Part shown: piece by piece, positions 7,347 to 14,870 of the stretch
How positions within the stretch are numbered: the first letter of the stretch is position 1
How the letters are laid out: every line of letters starts with the position of its first letter
Origin: a virus
Direction: 5' to 3' (one strand)
IMG/VR virus record: IMGVR_UViG_3300020595_000010
Coordinates: 99,572 to 163,571 of that record
Length of the DNA stretch: 64,000 nt
Notes under the pieces: model-generated
Seen by the model: the letters and a program-made list of their open reading frames with translations, nothing else
Database searches by the model: none
What the model was told of the DNA's origin: nothing
Made by a program: the position numbers and the translations under genes

Positions 7347-8049
7347 TAAATTTATCTATTGTAAAATTAATAGATTATCTCCTGAAGCACCTGTACCAGT
7401 TTTAATACCAACCCACACTGAAGTAAACCCAGGCATGTCAGGAAATACTTGTGCTAATATTAAGGCATTAGATCCAAGCTCACAAGTTATACATTTTTCA
7501 AACTTAAAACAAATAACTAAAACTAGGTATGTTGAAGGGAAAACAAACCATATGTTTTTAAGAGTTGATGAAGGTGATAGTAAAATTGAATCTTTTAAGT
7601 GGAGTAATGACTATAAACATTTTATTAAAGAAGCTGATGTTGTTATCGTAAGTGATTATGATAAGGGATATTTAACAGATTTAGATTTAATAAAAATTGC
7701 TACACATTCAAGACTATCTATCCTAGACAGCAAACGTAAACTTACAGATAAAGTTATAAATTCTTTTAATTTTGTTAAACTAAATGAAGAAGAATGGGAA
7801 AACAATTATGGATTAGATGATAAAAATATTATTGTAACTTTAGGTGCTAAGGGTTCAATGTACATGGGAGAAATATTCCCATCTAATAACCCACAAGAAA
7901 CAATTGATGTTAGTGGTGCTGGTGACACATTTACAGCTGCATTTGCTATATCATATGTAACAGCCCCATCTGTTCCTAATGCTATTAAATATGCTAATAC
8001 AGTGGCGTCTAAAGTCGTTAGTAAACGAGGAGTAAAGACTCCCGCATAA
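7303..8049 (+). CDS. PfkB-family sugar kinase, HldE kinase-domain-like
   Basis: A 248-residue ribokinase-fold protein, shorter than the usual ~310. The N-terminus (KLKVVVVGETCVDKFIY) and NRLSPEAPVPVL are the signatures of the RfaE/HldE kinase domain, which phosphorylates D-glycero-D-manno-heptose 7-phosphate at C1. The PfkB anion hole DVSGAGDTFTAAF with its catalytic Asp is intact near the C-terminus. The lid region around residues 55-85 is shortened. The partner adenylyltransferase activity appears as a separate gene at 24847, so the two halves of HldE are split across 17 kb. Start uses the AAAGTTATG signature common in this genome. Confidence 0.75.
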   Translation: MKKLKVVVVGETCVDKFIYCKINRLSPEAPVPVLIPTHTEVNPGMSGNTCANIKALDPSSQVIHFSNLKQITKTRYVEGKTNHMFLRVDEGDSKIESFKWSNDYKHFIKEADVVIVSDYDKGYLTDLDLIKIATHSRLSILDSKRKLTDKVINSFNFVKLNEEEWENNYGLDDKNIIVTLGAKGSMYMGEIFPSNNPQETIDVSGAGDTFTAAFAISYVTAPSVPNAIKYANTVASKVVSKRGVKTPA

Positions 8050-8052
8050 ATA

Positions 8053-8085
8053 TTTGGAGAAGCAAAAGAAGGTTCGTATATTTAG
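8053..8085 (+). promoter_or_regulatory. Bacteroidetes-type promoter, conserved-spacer family
   Basis: TTTG at 8053-8056, a 20-base spacer beginning GAGAAGC, then TATATTTAG at 8077-8085. It begins three bases after the PfkB stop. No hairpin is evident in the 21-base leader before the next gene, unlike later members of the family. Confidence 0.8.
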
Positions 8086-8106
8086 GTATAAATAAAGGTA
8101 ACGCAT

Positions 8107-8547
8107 ATGGCACTCTGGAAATTTTCAAATTTAAATAAATACGGAAACATTAGGTCTAGGATTATTTATAGACCTGATGGTGAAGCATTTGGTTTTAATC
8201 CTAAAGGATTTGGTCCCTTTGTTAATGTACAAAGGTTCAAATATGAACATAAACATGAAATTATACCTCCGTCATTAGTAGAATCAAATGGTAAAATGTA
8301 TATTGTACCAACATGGAAAGAAGTTGATCCAAACACTACTTTAAATGATATTCAGTGGATTAGACCAAAAGTTAAAGTAACTAAATCTGAAACTGTAGTT
8401 AAAATATCTAAAAGTAGTAGTAGTGATGCTGAGTATACTACGAAATACTACCCAGATTCAGGTAAATATCATTGTGATTGTCCTGGTACTTGGAGAACTA
8501 GAGGAAATTGTAAACACGTAAAACAAATGAGAAATGAGCAGGGGTAG
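8107..8547 (+). CDS. SWIM-type zinc-finger protein
   Basis: A 146-residue protein whose C-terminus carries a SWIM zinc motif: YHCDCPGTWRTRGNCKH gives the CxC...CxH ligands around residues 122-138. SWIM domains bind DNA or proteins and occur in MuDR transposases, bacterial SNF2 ATPases and phage proteins. The N-terminal 80 residues contain aromatic strands (GFNPKGFGPFVNVQRFKYE) that I do not recognise. Translation overlaps the next gene by 14 bases. Confidence 0.7.
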   Translation: MALWKFSNLNKYGNIRSRIIYRPDGEAFGFNPKGFGPFVNVQRFKYEHKHEIIPPSLVESNGKMYIVPTWKEVDPNTTLNDIQWIRPKVKVTKSETVVKISKSSSSDAEYTTKYYPDSGKYHCDCPGTWRTRGNCKHVKQMRNEQG

Positions 8548-8956
8548 ACCATCAGAACAAACAGAACGTAGAACAAAATATGTTCTAGAATTTATTGATG
8601 TACCATCTAAACCAGAATTAGGTGGTAGACAGTTATGGCATTTTGATGATGCCAAACATAAAAATGGTCCTTGGAAAGTAGAAAATTTTGAAGGTCCTGA
8701 AGAAAAAAAACTAAATAGTAAATTTAAACCAAAGATTCAAAAAGGTAAACCATATGGTAAACTACCAGTGGTTATGGTGTTTAAATCATCAAATCGCTCA
8801 AATGCCGTAACTAAAATGAAAATTTGGAATAATGAAAATATAGATTATATTAACTCTGCTAAAAAACTCCCAGGTGTACCTGATACATCTATTATATTAG
8901 AATTGGGGGTAGGTAAAAACCTTATTAAAAAATGGCAATTAGAATATAATTTGTAA
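8534..8956 (+). CDS. Hypothetical protein
   Basis: A 140-residue protein translated from inside the SWIM gene. It starts with a basic RGRPSEQTERR stretch that resembles an AT-hook (RGRP), followed by mixed strands and a basic centre. A DNA-binding role paired with the SWIM protein is possible. No known domain recognised. Confidence 0.55.
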   Translation: MSRGRPSEQTERRTKYVLEFIDVPSKPELGGRQLWHFDDAKHKNGPWKVENFEGPEEKKLNSKFKPKIQKGKPYGKLPVVMVFKSSNRSNAVTKMKIWNNENIDYINSAKKLPGVPDTSIILELGVGKNLIKKWQLEYNL

Positions 8957-8965
8957 TATTTATCA
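8956..8965 (+). promoter_or_regulatory. Late-type promoter box (one mismatch)
   Basis: ATATTTATCA, differing at one base from the ATATTTATAA consensus, 20 bases before the ATG at 8986. It would give an isolated late transcript that ends at the terminator at 9646-9671. Confidence 0.5.
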
Positions 8966-8985
8966 ACGAATATAAATTAAACAAC

Positions 8986-9618
8986 ATGGCAACACGAGCA
9001 CTTATAGGTTATTTAGACGAAGACAGAAACTTCACATGCACATATAACCACTATGATGGTTACCCAGAAGGTTTAGGTAAAGCATTACTAGACCATTACG
9101 ATACTGATGAACAAGCTAAAAAAATAGCAAATACAGGATATATCTCATCTGTAGATGAAGATGGTACTATTGATTCAAAATATGATGAACCTGCTGACAA
9201 AATGGTTCTTGATGAGGATGTAATAGAAGCAGGATTACAAATCGGTGAGAAAGTAGATGAGTATGGTGGTGATTATGGTTATGTATGGTTTGGTAATGAA
9301 TGGATGACACTTAAAAATAATGGTATTCGTTCAATTGCAGATCAATTTGAATTTAAAATGCCAGCTGACGGTGCAGGAATATTTAGAGTAGAAGAAAATT
9401 TAAACGAAAAAGAAAAAGAAGATATGGCAGAAAGTTACAAAGCAAAATGGAATGAATTTATTACTGAAAATAAAGTAATTGATGATCAATGGACAGTATA
9501 TGTAAAATCATTAGTTAATTCTATTAGATTAAATGGTGTTGATGATTATGTTAATTTTAGTGAAGATGATTTCAAAGAAGATTTTGATAATTATATAGCA
9601 GATAAAATGGATCTCTAG
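8986..9618 (+). CDS. Conserved phage-type hypothetical protein (YNHYDGYPE family)
   Basis: A 210-residue acidic protein. Its start MATRALIGYLDED followed by TYNHYDGYPEGLGKALL is a pattern I know from many uncharacterised phage and plasmid proteins (MATR.RIG...HWDGYP). The motif suggests a conserved active or binding site built from H-x-D-G-Y. It is a single-gene unit, between a late-type box and a strong terminator, which argues for high independent expression. Function unknown. Confidence 0.65.
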   Translation: MATRALIGYLDEDRNFTCTYNHYDGYPEGLGKALLDHYDTDEQAKKIANTGYISSVDEDGTIDSKYDEPADKMVLDEDVIEAGLQIGEKVDEYGGDYGYVWFGNEWMTLKNNGIRSIADQFEFKMPADGAGIFRVEENLNEKEKEDMAESYKAKWNEFITENKVIDDQWTVYVKSLVNSIRLNGVDDYVNFSEDDFKEDFDNYIADKMDL

Positions 9619-9645
9619 TATTATTTCCCCTCTGATCCTAAGATT

Positions 9646-9671
9646 GAGGCACCTAACGGTGCCTCTTTTTT
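9646..9671 (+). terminator. Rho-independent terminator
   Basis: A perfect 8-bp stem GAGGCACC / GGTGCCTC with TAAC loop, immediately followed by six T. It closes the 8986 gene and isolates it from the promoter that starts 10 bases later. This is the cleanest intrinsic terminator in the window. Confidence 0.93.
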
Positions 9672-9681
9672 ATGTTAAAAA

Positions 9682-9714
9682 TTTGGATAAGCCAAAAACT
9701 ATTCGTATATTCAC
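9682..9714 (+). promoter_or_regulatory. Bacteroidetes-type promoter, near-leaderless
   Basis: TTTG at 9682-9685, 20 bases, TATATTCAC at 9706-9714. The ATG of the zincin gene is only three bases further, so the transcript would start at or within a few bases of the start codon. Confidence 0.78.
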
Positions 9715-9717
9715 CCC

Positions 9718-10116
9718 ATGAATAAAGAGAGCATTCAGTCTATAATAAATAAATCTTACCCAAAGATAGAAAAATATTATGGACATTCAAAATATCACAA
9801 TTGTACTCCCTATATTGAAATTCACCACAACATTTATATAAGAATAACAGGTGATGAGTATGACCAAGATATACTATCAGAAACAGAATGTAATCCTGAT
9901 GCTGAATATGATAAAGTTGATAATACTATTATAATTTATTGGCCTAAAATGATTAATAAAGAGACTATTATAAAATCCCTAATACACGAATACCAACATT
10001 ATTTACAGTCTCCATCATGGATGAAAAGATATTACAATATGGGTTATGATTATAATAACCATCCTTATGAAATAGCAGCAACTCAAGAAGAAAGTAATTG
10101 GAAGATATTCGCGTAA
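9718..10116 (+). CDS. Zincin-like metalloprotease (HExxH)
   Basis: A 132-residue protein with an HExxH zinc-binding helix: IHEYQHYLQ, ligands His90 and His94, catalytic Glu91. A downstream NHPYEIAATQEES could supply the third ligand (Glu). The size and motif fit small SprT/M-like minimal metallopeptidases or inactive relatives seen in phages. There is no signal peptide, so it acts in the cytoplasm. It is a monocistronic unit behind its own promoter. Substrate unknown. Confidence 0.7.
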   Translation: MNKESIQSIINKSYPKIEKYYGHSKYHNCTPYIEIHHNIYIRITGDEYDQDILSETECNPDAEYDKVDNTIIIYWPKMINKETIIKSLIHEYQHYLQSPSWMKRYYNMGYDYNNHPYEIAATQEESNWKIFA

Positions 10117-10118
10117 AA

Positions 10119-10151
10119 TTTGGAGAAGCAAGGAAGCCTTCGTATATTTAC
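10119..10151 (+). promoter_or_regulatory. Bacteroidetes-type promoter with 5' hairpin leader
   Basis: TTTG 10119-10122, spacer GAGAAGCAAGGAAGCCTTCG (20 bases), TATATTTAC 10143-10151. The leader then carries GGC (10163-10165), loop ATGAA, GCC (10171-10173), a small stem at the 5' end of the predicted transcript, then the AAATAAAGGTTAT start context. Confidence 0.82.
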
Positions 10152-10202
10152 GGGGTAAATGAGGCATGAAGCCAATAGAACACAAATAAAAATAAAGGTT
10201 AT

Positions 10203-10385
10203 ATGAAAAAAGTAAATTTAAATCCGTCAAATTCAAAAGTTATTAATGGTACTGTATTTGTTACTGCATTAAAAGCATTAGCAATGTCTAAGGTGCTATC
10301 AGACCAATTAGAACATGGTAATAACATCACTCACCCTACATTAGGAATTATGTATCAATATAATGGTCCTTATTCTCGCGCATAA
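10203..10385 (+). CDS. Small hypothetical protein (60 aa)
   Basis: A 60-residue protein alone between two nearly identical promoter modules. It starts MKKVNLNPSNSKVINGT and contains a helical TALKALAMSKVLSDQ segment. The start is set by the AAATAAAGGTTATATG leader. Possibly an early host-takeover protein, judged only from its position and promoter. Confidence 0.6.
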   Translation: MKKVNLNPSNSKVINGTVFVTALKALAMSKVLSDQLEHGNNITHPTLGIMYQYNGPYSRA

Positions 10386-10388
10386 AAA

Positions 10389-10421
10389 TTTGGAGAAGCA
10401 AGGAAGCCTTCGTATATTTAC
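10389..10421 (+). promoter_or_regulatory. Bacteroidetes-type promoter with GNRA hairpin leader
   Basis: TTTG 10389-10392, a spacer identical to that of the previous promoter, TATATTTAC 10413-10421. The leader has a perfect 4-bp stem GGGT (10432-10435) / ACCC (10440-10443) closing a GCAA tetraloop of the GNRA class. Confidence 0.85.
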
Positions 10422-10466
10422 AGGGTAAAACGGGTGCAAACCCAATTATTAATAAAAATAAAAGTT

Positions 10467-10652
10467 ATGTTGAAGAAAATTGATTTTAAGTATTTAGTAG
10501 GAGCAGTAAGTGCATTTATGCTTAGTATAGGAACAATGCATGGTGCCGTTCAGAATTATATCCCTTTTGAGGGTATTGATAATGAAATGGCATTTTGTGT
10601 TATGTCCTTTATGCTTGGTGGGATATGTTTAATGTGTATTAAAAAATCATAA
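10467..10652 (+). CDS. Small membrane protein (61 aa, two membrane segments)
   Basis: Start ATG 10467 follows the AAATAAAAGTT signature; an in-frame GTG upstream lies inside the leader hairpin and is unlikely. Two hydrophobic segments are visible at about residues 9-25 (LVGAVSAFMLSIGTM) and 42-58 (AFCVMSFMLGGICLMCI), separated by an acidic loop. Both ends would face the cytoplasm given the Lys-rich termini. Could be an early membrane effector; no family recognised. Confidence 0.6.
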   Translation: MLKKIDFKYLVGAVSAFMLSIGTMHGAVQNYIPFEGIDNEMAFCVMSFMLGGICLMCIKKS

Positions 10653-10655
10653 GGT

Positions 10656-10886
10656 ATGAAAATTAAAACAATACATGATGGTTGGGATTGCGTCCCAGAA
10701 TTAAAAGATGTTACCTATGAATTAAGCACGGTGAATGATTACATTTATGAAATCAAAAATTGTGTAAGAAATTCAGATTTAGAGAGTATGGTAAATGATA
10801 TGAGGGAGATTATGGATAATGTTAAATACCATTTAGATAAAATAGACACTACTAAAGAGTTTATTACAGTAGATATAGAAGATTAA
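10656..10886 (+). CDS. Hypothetical acidic helical protein (76 aa)
   Basis: Follows the membrane protein by three bases. Acidic, with long helical stretches (SMVNDMREIMDNVKYHLDK) suggesting a helical bundle. No motif recognised. Confidence 0.55.
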   Translation: MKIKTIHDGWDCVPELKDVTYELSTVNDYIYEIKNCVRNSDLESMVNDMREIMDNVKYHLDKIDTTKEFITVDIED

Positions 10887-10905
10887 TTAATTAAAAATAA
10901 AAGTT

Positions 10906-11283
10906 ATGGCAAAAATTGAAAAAAGTTTTTTAACCCCCAAGTGGTTAGTAGTTAAAGAAATGTATGAAACTGGAACTAATGGTTCTGATAAGTTTGGTGA
11001 TAATTTCCCAGTTGATGGTGAGTTAAATGAATTAGCAAGTGAGTTTGTTGATATTTTAGGTGAATTTACTAGGCAATTTGGTTATGAAAGTACCATTGAA
11101 GGAGTTCATATGAATTTATGGAAAGAAAGAATTTGGTCATTAATTGAAAACGCAGGTTTACTTCCAGAAATTGCTTGGAGAGATGATTTAGAAACAGATC
11201 GTTTAAACCAAATGGAGGTAGAAGAAGATGATATCTACGAGGTGGATTTAGATGAATTAGAAAAAGAAATTTATAACTCATAA
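10906..11283 (+). CDS. Hypothetical acidic protein (125 aa)
   Basis: Preceded by AAAAATAAAAGTTATG. The protein is strongly acidic, ending in an EVEEDDIYEVDLDELEKE tail. Such a tail can mimic DNA or bind basic partners. The globular part has aromatic strands and a KERIWSLIENAGLLPE helix. No family recognised; one base separates it from the next gene. Confidence 0.58.
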   Translation: MAKIEKSFLTPKWLVVKEMYETGTNGSDKFGDNFPVDGELNELASEFVDILGEFTRQFGYESTIEGVHMNLWKERIWSLIENAGLLPEIAWRDDLETDRLNQMEVEEDDIYEVDLDELEKEIYNS

Positions 11284-11284
11284 T

Positions 11285-11503
11285 ATGGCAAATACAAAAC
11301 AATACACAGGTGAATATATTTCACTATTCGACCATTTAGGTAGAGCTGCTGGTGGCGAATTAGGTACAAAAGTAGCTTATGCCGCTGCTAAAGCAGGCAT
11401 TAAACATGGTACTAGACAACTGGAAGAAAGTTATTATACTGGTGAGGTTTATACTTACCCAAGTGACTTTTTAACAGATTACTTTAATGTAACACTAAAA
11501 TAA
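11285..11503 (+). CDS. Hypothetical protein (72 aa)
   Basis: A 72-residue protein with a compact pattern: GEYISLFDHLGRAAGGELG then an Ala-rich helix VAYAAAKAGIKHG. No motif known to me. It belongs to the operon that begins at the 10389 promoter. Confidence 0.55.
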   Translation: MANTKQYTGEYISLFDHLGRAAGGELGTKVAYAAAKAGIKHGTRQLEESYYTGEVYTYPSDFLTDYFNVTLK

Positions 11504-11508
11504 ACAAA

Positions 11509-11643
11509 ATGGATAAACTAGAAAAGGAAAATCTATATCGAAAATTAAATTTAATACTTCAATTAGTAGAAGATCGTAACAATAGCGAAGCAATGCAACA
11601 TTTAGAAGAATTAATTCATAGAATTCAATTTAATAAAATTTAA
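11509..11643 (+). CDS. Small helical protein (44 aa)
   Basis: A 44-residue gene five bases after its neighbour. It is one amphipathic helix with Leu spacing (LYRKLNLILQLVED, EAMQHLEELIHRI), compatible with a dimeric coiled coil. It ends five bases before the next start in the AAAGTTATG context. Confidence 0.5.
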   Translation: MDKLEKENLYRKLNLILQLVEDRNNSEAMQHLEELIHRIQFNKI

Positions 11644-11647
11644 AGTT

Positions 11648-11998
11648 ATGTTGTATAAGGATATGCTAATTGGAATATTCATGTTTAGTATAGCTCATGT
11701 GCTAACATTCTTCCAATTAAACGGACAATTTTTTAAAACAGATTGGTTTAGAAAGAATGAACTGTTAGTAGCAGCAGCGGGTATAATTCTATCATTTTTC
11801 TATATTTGGGGAACTAAATATACTGTTAGTGGATTTGAAGGTTTATTATGGCCTGCTAGGTTTGTAGGATTTGGGGTTGGGATGATAATTTATGCTGTTG
11901 GTGTTAATTATTTTTTCGGTGAAACTTTAAATCCTAAAACAATTGTTAGTTTATGTCTATCATTAATTTTAATTTGTATCCAAGTATTATGGAAGTAA
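11648..11998 (+). CDS. Polytopic membrane protein (4 segments)
   Basis: A 116-residue protein with four hydrophobic segments: about residues 5-22, 38-55, 65-85 and 95-114 (KTIVSLCLSLILICIQVLW). Size and topology resemble small DMT/SMR-type transporters, and phage genomes sometimes carry such proteins, but I see no SMR Glu in the first helix. Start ATG 11648 follows the genome's AAAGTT signature. Role unknown; inner membrane. Confidence 0.6.
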   Translation: MLYKDMLIGIFMFSIAHVLTFFQLNGQFFKTDWFRKNELLVAAAGIILSFFYIWGTKYTVSGFEGLLWPARFVGFGVGMIIYAVGVNYFFGETLNPKTIVSLCLSLILICIQVLWK

Positions 11999-12171
11999 AT
12001 AAAAGAAAATATTTACTAGAAAATGGATGGTGGGCTCACTACCATGATGATTGTTGGTTTGATGGTAAACTAGATGAATTAGATGTTGATGAAAAAGGAT
12101 TTATGGTTGGGTTTAGGCCCGAAAGTGAAGGAATAACATTAGAAGAAGCATATGAAAAAGCGAGAATATAG
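11989..12171 (+). CDS. Hypothetical acidic protein (60 aa)
   Basis: I choose ATG 11989, overlapping the membrane protein's end by ten bases, over an upstream in-frame ATG at 11953 that would read deep inside that gene. The product starts MEVNKRKYLLENGWWAHYHDDCWFD and ends in an EEAYEKARI helix. No family recognised. Confidence 0.55.
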   Translation: MEVNKRKYLLENGWWAHYHDDCWFDGKLDELDVDEKGFMVGFRPESEGITLEEAYEKARI

Positions 12172-12283
12172 AGGTTGTGAATGGAATAGTCCAATCTATA
12201 GACAAATTGTAGCAGAAAAAAATAAAAAAGAAGGCAAAGCAACAATAAATGAATATAAAACAAAACGTGGAAAAAGAAGCTAA
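12152..12283 (+). CDS. Small basic protein (43 aa)
   Basis: A 43-residue basic protein starting within the end of the previous gene (20-base overlap). Sequence begins MKKREYRGCEWNSPIYRQ and ends KTKRGKRS. The high Lys/Arg content suggests nucleic-acid contact. Short length and overlap make it uncertain. Confidence 0.45.
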   Translation: MKKREYRGCEWNSPIYRQIVAEKNKKEGKATINEYKTKRGKRS

Positions 12284-12326
12284 AAAGCTTTTTATACAAA
12301 TAATATCCAGTTAATACGTATATACG

Positions 12327-12554
12327 ATGATAACCGATTACTTAAAATATGTAAATGACAATGCTTACATTGTAAAGCGTGAGGTACCAACCCACGTATT
12401 TGAAGTTAAAGGTCAAAATAAATTAAACATGCAACTCTTACAAGACTATAGAGATTACCTTGGGTGCGATCACGTTCTTAGATCTCAAACCCATTTCCTA
12501 ATGTGTGAAACCATTGAAGAAGCAGAAATTCTAGAAGAAAATGTCAAAAGTTAA
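12327..12554 (+). CDS. Hypothetical protein (75 aa)
   Basis: A 75-residue alpha/beta protein with strand-helix alternation: HVFEVKGQNKL, LLQDYRDYLGCDHV, SQTHFLMCETIEEAEILEE. The pattern fits a small ferredoxin-like fold. The leader has ACGTATATACG nine bases ahead of the ATG, which faintly resembles the -7 box, but no -33 partner. It overlaps the zinc-ribbon gene by 14 bases. Confidence 0.55.
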   Translation: MITDYLKYVNDNAYIVKREVPTHVFEVKGQNKLNMQLLQDYRDYLGCDHVLRSQTHFLMCETIEEAEILEENVKS

Positions 12555-12747
12555 TTATGGCGATTGGATTGAAGAAGATCCATTCCACCCCTGTTTGAAG
12601 TGTGGGGGAAATGATTTTAGTATAAACATGATAACCGACTTATACACATGCGATAATTGTGGTGAGGTTTTGGTTGCGCCAAAAGAAGCGCATAAAAAGA
12701 AGAGGCCTACGAAAGCTCGTCCTCGCCTTGAGGAAGACTGGGAATAA
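12541..12747 (+). CDS. Small zinc-ribbon protein
   Basis: A 68-residue protein with a classical zinc ribbon: CLKCGGNDF near residue 18 and CDNCGEVL near residue 37. A basic tail (KKKRPTKARPR) follows. Such proteins often touch RNA polymerase or ribosomes. It ends 14 bases before the late-type box of the next gene. Confidence 0.65.
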   Translation: MSKVNYGDWIEEDPFHPCLKCGGNDFSINMITDLYTCDNCGEVLVAPKEAHKKKRPTKARPRLEEDWE

Positions 12748-12761
12748 GAGTTGTAGGCTCA

Positions 12762-12771
12762 ATATTTATAA
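12762..12771 (+). promoter_or_regulatory. Late-type promoter box, leaderless arrangement
   Basis: Perfect ATATTTATAA. Only six bases separate it from the ATG at 12778, so if the box sits near -10 the transcript would start at about the start codon. Confidence 0.7.
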
Positions 12772-12777
12772 TCAAAA

Positions 12778-13914
12778 ATGAGAAAATGGAATGATTGGAA
12801 GTCACATGGTGTAGCAAGTGTTTTTCAAGTAGCAGAAGGCTTTAGACCTATGTCGGTTCATAATGGAAATCAATTTTCAGGCTTGCGTTTGTATACACAA
12901 ACACCTCGTGTTGATATTAATGATGTTGCTAATCCAAATAATTGGACTTGGGTTAGTCATCAAGGTGGGTTAGGTGCTGGAGCAAATACAAGCCCAGATG
13001 GAGATCCACAAATGGTGTTTTGTTGTCATGATATTTTATCAAGAGAAAATCCTGAAAATATAATAAATTTTTGGGAAGGTGATCATTTAGATGTAGATTG
13101 GTTACTCTCGCTTCCATATTTTACTACATTAGGTAACACACCAGATTCAACTACAGATTGGAATACTATTGTACTACAGCTTTATAGAGTAGGTGGTTGG
13201 TTTTGGACTGAAGGTGGTTGGCCTCCAATAAAAGGACCAGGTACTGAAAGTATTGATTTACGACCTGTACATAATTATGAGTTTCACATGGATGAGTGTT
13301 GGGATGGGACCACATTAACGTCTTATGTAGATAGTCATAATCAATCAGCAAATACAATTAGTGGTACTGCACCCTCTGAAACTGCTGCTTACACTTCATG
13401 GCCTTGGGATGCTACATTTAATTTTAATAATGCTGCTGGAATTACAAATACTTCAGATCCAGCAATTACCGGGCAACTTACTTATGAGTATATAGGAAAC
13501 ACTAATAATGTTACTGATGATCAATATTTGTGTGATGGTAGGAATGATGGTGGAACTTGGAATTATATGGGCTATCAAGGGTTTAGGTGGAATTGGTCGG
13601 CAAGACTTCAATATAATGGAAGTGATAGTAGTATTAGACATCATGGTGTTATGACTGGGAATTCTTCAACCAATACTAGTAAATTATATTATGGTAGTGG
13701 GAATGGGTACACTGCTGGTCCAGTTGCCAGTGGAACTTGTTCTACAGCAATGACTACACTTGGGGATAATTTTACTATTGGGATGAGGTTTACCAATACT
13801 CAGAAATGGAGAGGACAAATGTCAATGTTTAGAGTTTGGGGGTTTGAATTTGATGATGATATGGCTGAAATAGCATGGTTACATAACCAAGCACGGATGC
13901 CGCTTTATATTTAA
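12778..13914 (+). CDS. LamG/concanavalin-like virion surface protein
   Basis: A 378-residue protein rich in Trp, Gly, Asn and Thr, typical of secreted or virion beta-sandwich proteins. The second half reads like a LamG/pentraxin jelly roll: repeated strands with N-G-S turns, then DNFTIGMRFTNTQKWRGQ and FRVWGFEFDDDMAEIAWLH, the closing strand and helix of such domains. It has no signal peptide. Its late-type promoter implies a virion component such as a fibre, decoration or host-glycan-binding protein. It stands alone in an otherwise early region and may be an acquired receptor-binding or decoration gene. Confidence 0.65.
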   Translation: MRKWNDWKSHGVASVFQVAEGFRPMSVHNGNQFSGLRLYTQTPRVDINDVANPNNWTWVSHQGGLGAGANTSPDGDPQMVFCCHDILSRENPENIINFWEGDHLDVDWLLSLPYFTTLGNTPDSTTDWNTIVLQLYRVGGWFWTEGGWPPIKGPGTESIDLRPVHNYEFHMDECWDGTTLTSYVDSHNQSANTISGTAPSETAAYTSWPWDATFNFNNAAGITNTSDPAITGQLTYEYIGNTNNVTDDQYLCDGRNDGGTWNYMGYQGFRWNWSARLQYNGSDSSIRHHGVMTGNSSTNTSKLYYGSGNGYTAGPVASGTCSTAMTTLGDNFTIGMRFTNTQKWRGQMSMFRVWGFEFDDDMAEIAWLHNQARMPLYI

Positions 13915-13930
13915 GACTTCTGCAAAAATA

Positions 13931-13963
13931 TGTGGAGAAGCAAGAAATTATTCGTATATTTAT
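13931..13963 (+). promoter_or_regulatory. Bacteroidetes-type promoter with hairpin leader
   Basis: TGTG 13931-13934, spacer with GAGAAGCAAG, TATATTTAT 13955-13963. The leader holds GGC-GCAC-GCC at 13975-13984. The downstream start codon is only 11 bases after the hairpin. Confidence 0.78.
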
Positions 13964-13994
13964 GGTATAAATGAGGCGCACGCCCAATACAGTT

Positions 13995-14486
13995 ATGAAA
14001 CAAAAAATATTATATTTACATGGTTTAGAAAGTCCACAGGGTGGTGATAAGGTTGATTTCTTAGCAACTAAAGCATTTGTTCATGCACCTGAGTTAGATT
14101 ATACAAGGAGTGATATATTTCCATTCCTTATTAGCACAGTTGAGGAGTTTAAACCTGATGTAATTATAGGTTCATCAATGGGTGGTTATTCTGCATTCGT
14201 TTTAGGAGCGCTTTATAAAATTCCAGTTGTTGCTTTTAATCCTGCTTTGCATTCTAGAAGAATTGAGCCTAATTTCCCTAAATTTGTAAAAGAGCATGTT
14301 CCTGATAACTTTCATTTGGTGTTGGGTGAAAAAGACACCGTTATTGATGGTAGTAAAACGTTAGATTACCTTAAAGACCATGTTGCCGGTAAGTATATGC
14401 AATCTCAAATTCATCGCGTTAAAACAATGGGACATAGAGTGCCACTTGATGTGTTTTGCGATATGTATAATAAAACAATTAAATAA
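13995..14486 (+). CDS. YqiA/UPF0227-type alpha/beta-hydrolase esterase
   Basis: A 163-residue minimal alpha/beta hydrolase. KILYLHGLESP is the oxyanion strand, VIIGSSMGGYSAF is the nucleophile elbow (GxSxG, Ser61), LGEKDTVID carries the acid, and MGHRVP the catalytic His. Length and motifs match YqiA-type esterases. ATG 13995 is chosen because it follows AGTT and starts directly before the first strand; an in-frame ATG at 13971 lies in the leader hairpin. The role in infection is unknown, perhaps removing acyl groups from host lipids or glycans. Confidence 0.78.
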   Translation: MKQKILYLHGLESPQGGDKVDFLATKAFVHAPELDYTRSDIFPFLISTVEEFKPDVIIGSSMGGYSAFVLGALYKIPVVAFNPALHSRRIEPNFPKFVKEHVPDNFHLVLGEKDTVIDGSKTLDYLKDHVAGKYMQSQIHRVKTMGHRVPLDVFCDMYNKTIK

Positions 14487-14487
14487 G

Positions 14488-14847
14488 ATGAAGGAATTAA
14501 ATAATTTTAGAGAATATCTTAACGAAGCTAAATTTAAAGTTGGTGATAAAGTAACCATGAATAATGGTGGTCCAGAAATGGAGATTACTAAAACACGTAG
14601 GATGTTTGGGTCTGATCTTAATGCTTACTCAGTTAAAAAAGCTGATGGAGAAGAAATGGAGTATGATGAAAAGCAATTGAGATTAGCTGAAATAAGCTTT
14701 GGTGCTGCGGGTACAGATAAAAGATCTGGCCAAGTAATAGGTGAAATAATTCAAATGATTAGAGATACAGGAATAGACCCATCAGATGTATTAGAAGAAG
14801 TAGGCCAAGAGTTTGGTATTGCTTTTGAATTTGGAAGAGGTCAATAA
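14488..14847 (+). CDS. Candidate capsid-targeted protein with LNE leader
   Basis: A 119-residue protein; ATG 14488 is one base after the esterase stop. It begins MKELNNFREYLNEAKF, closely recalling T4 capsid-targeting leaders (MKTYQEFIAE), with a [LI]-x-E prohead-protease-like site at residues 11-13. After it comes a KOW-like beta region (FKVGDKVTMNNGGPEMEI, then a YDEKQLRLAE end) and a C-terminal helical domain ending in an EFGRGQ tail. Packaging in the capsid is inferred from the leader; function unknown. Confidence 0.6.
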   Translation: MKELNNFREYLNEAKFKVGDKVTMNNGGPEMEITKTRRMFGSDLNAYSVKKADGEEMEYDEKQLRLAEISFGAAGTDKRSGQVIGEIIQMIRDTGIDPSDVLEEVGQEFGIAFEFGRGQ

Positions 14848-14870
14848 AAATAAAAATAAAATAAAATAAA

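Noticed and set aside
12281-12297. AAGCTAAAAAGCTTTTT as an intrinsic terminator
   Set aside because: The stem is short and AT-only apart from one GC pair, so it is too weak to call beside the clear terminator at 9646.
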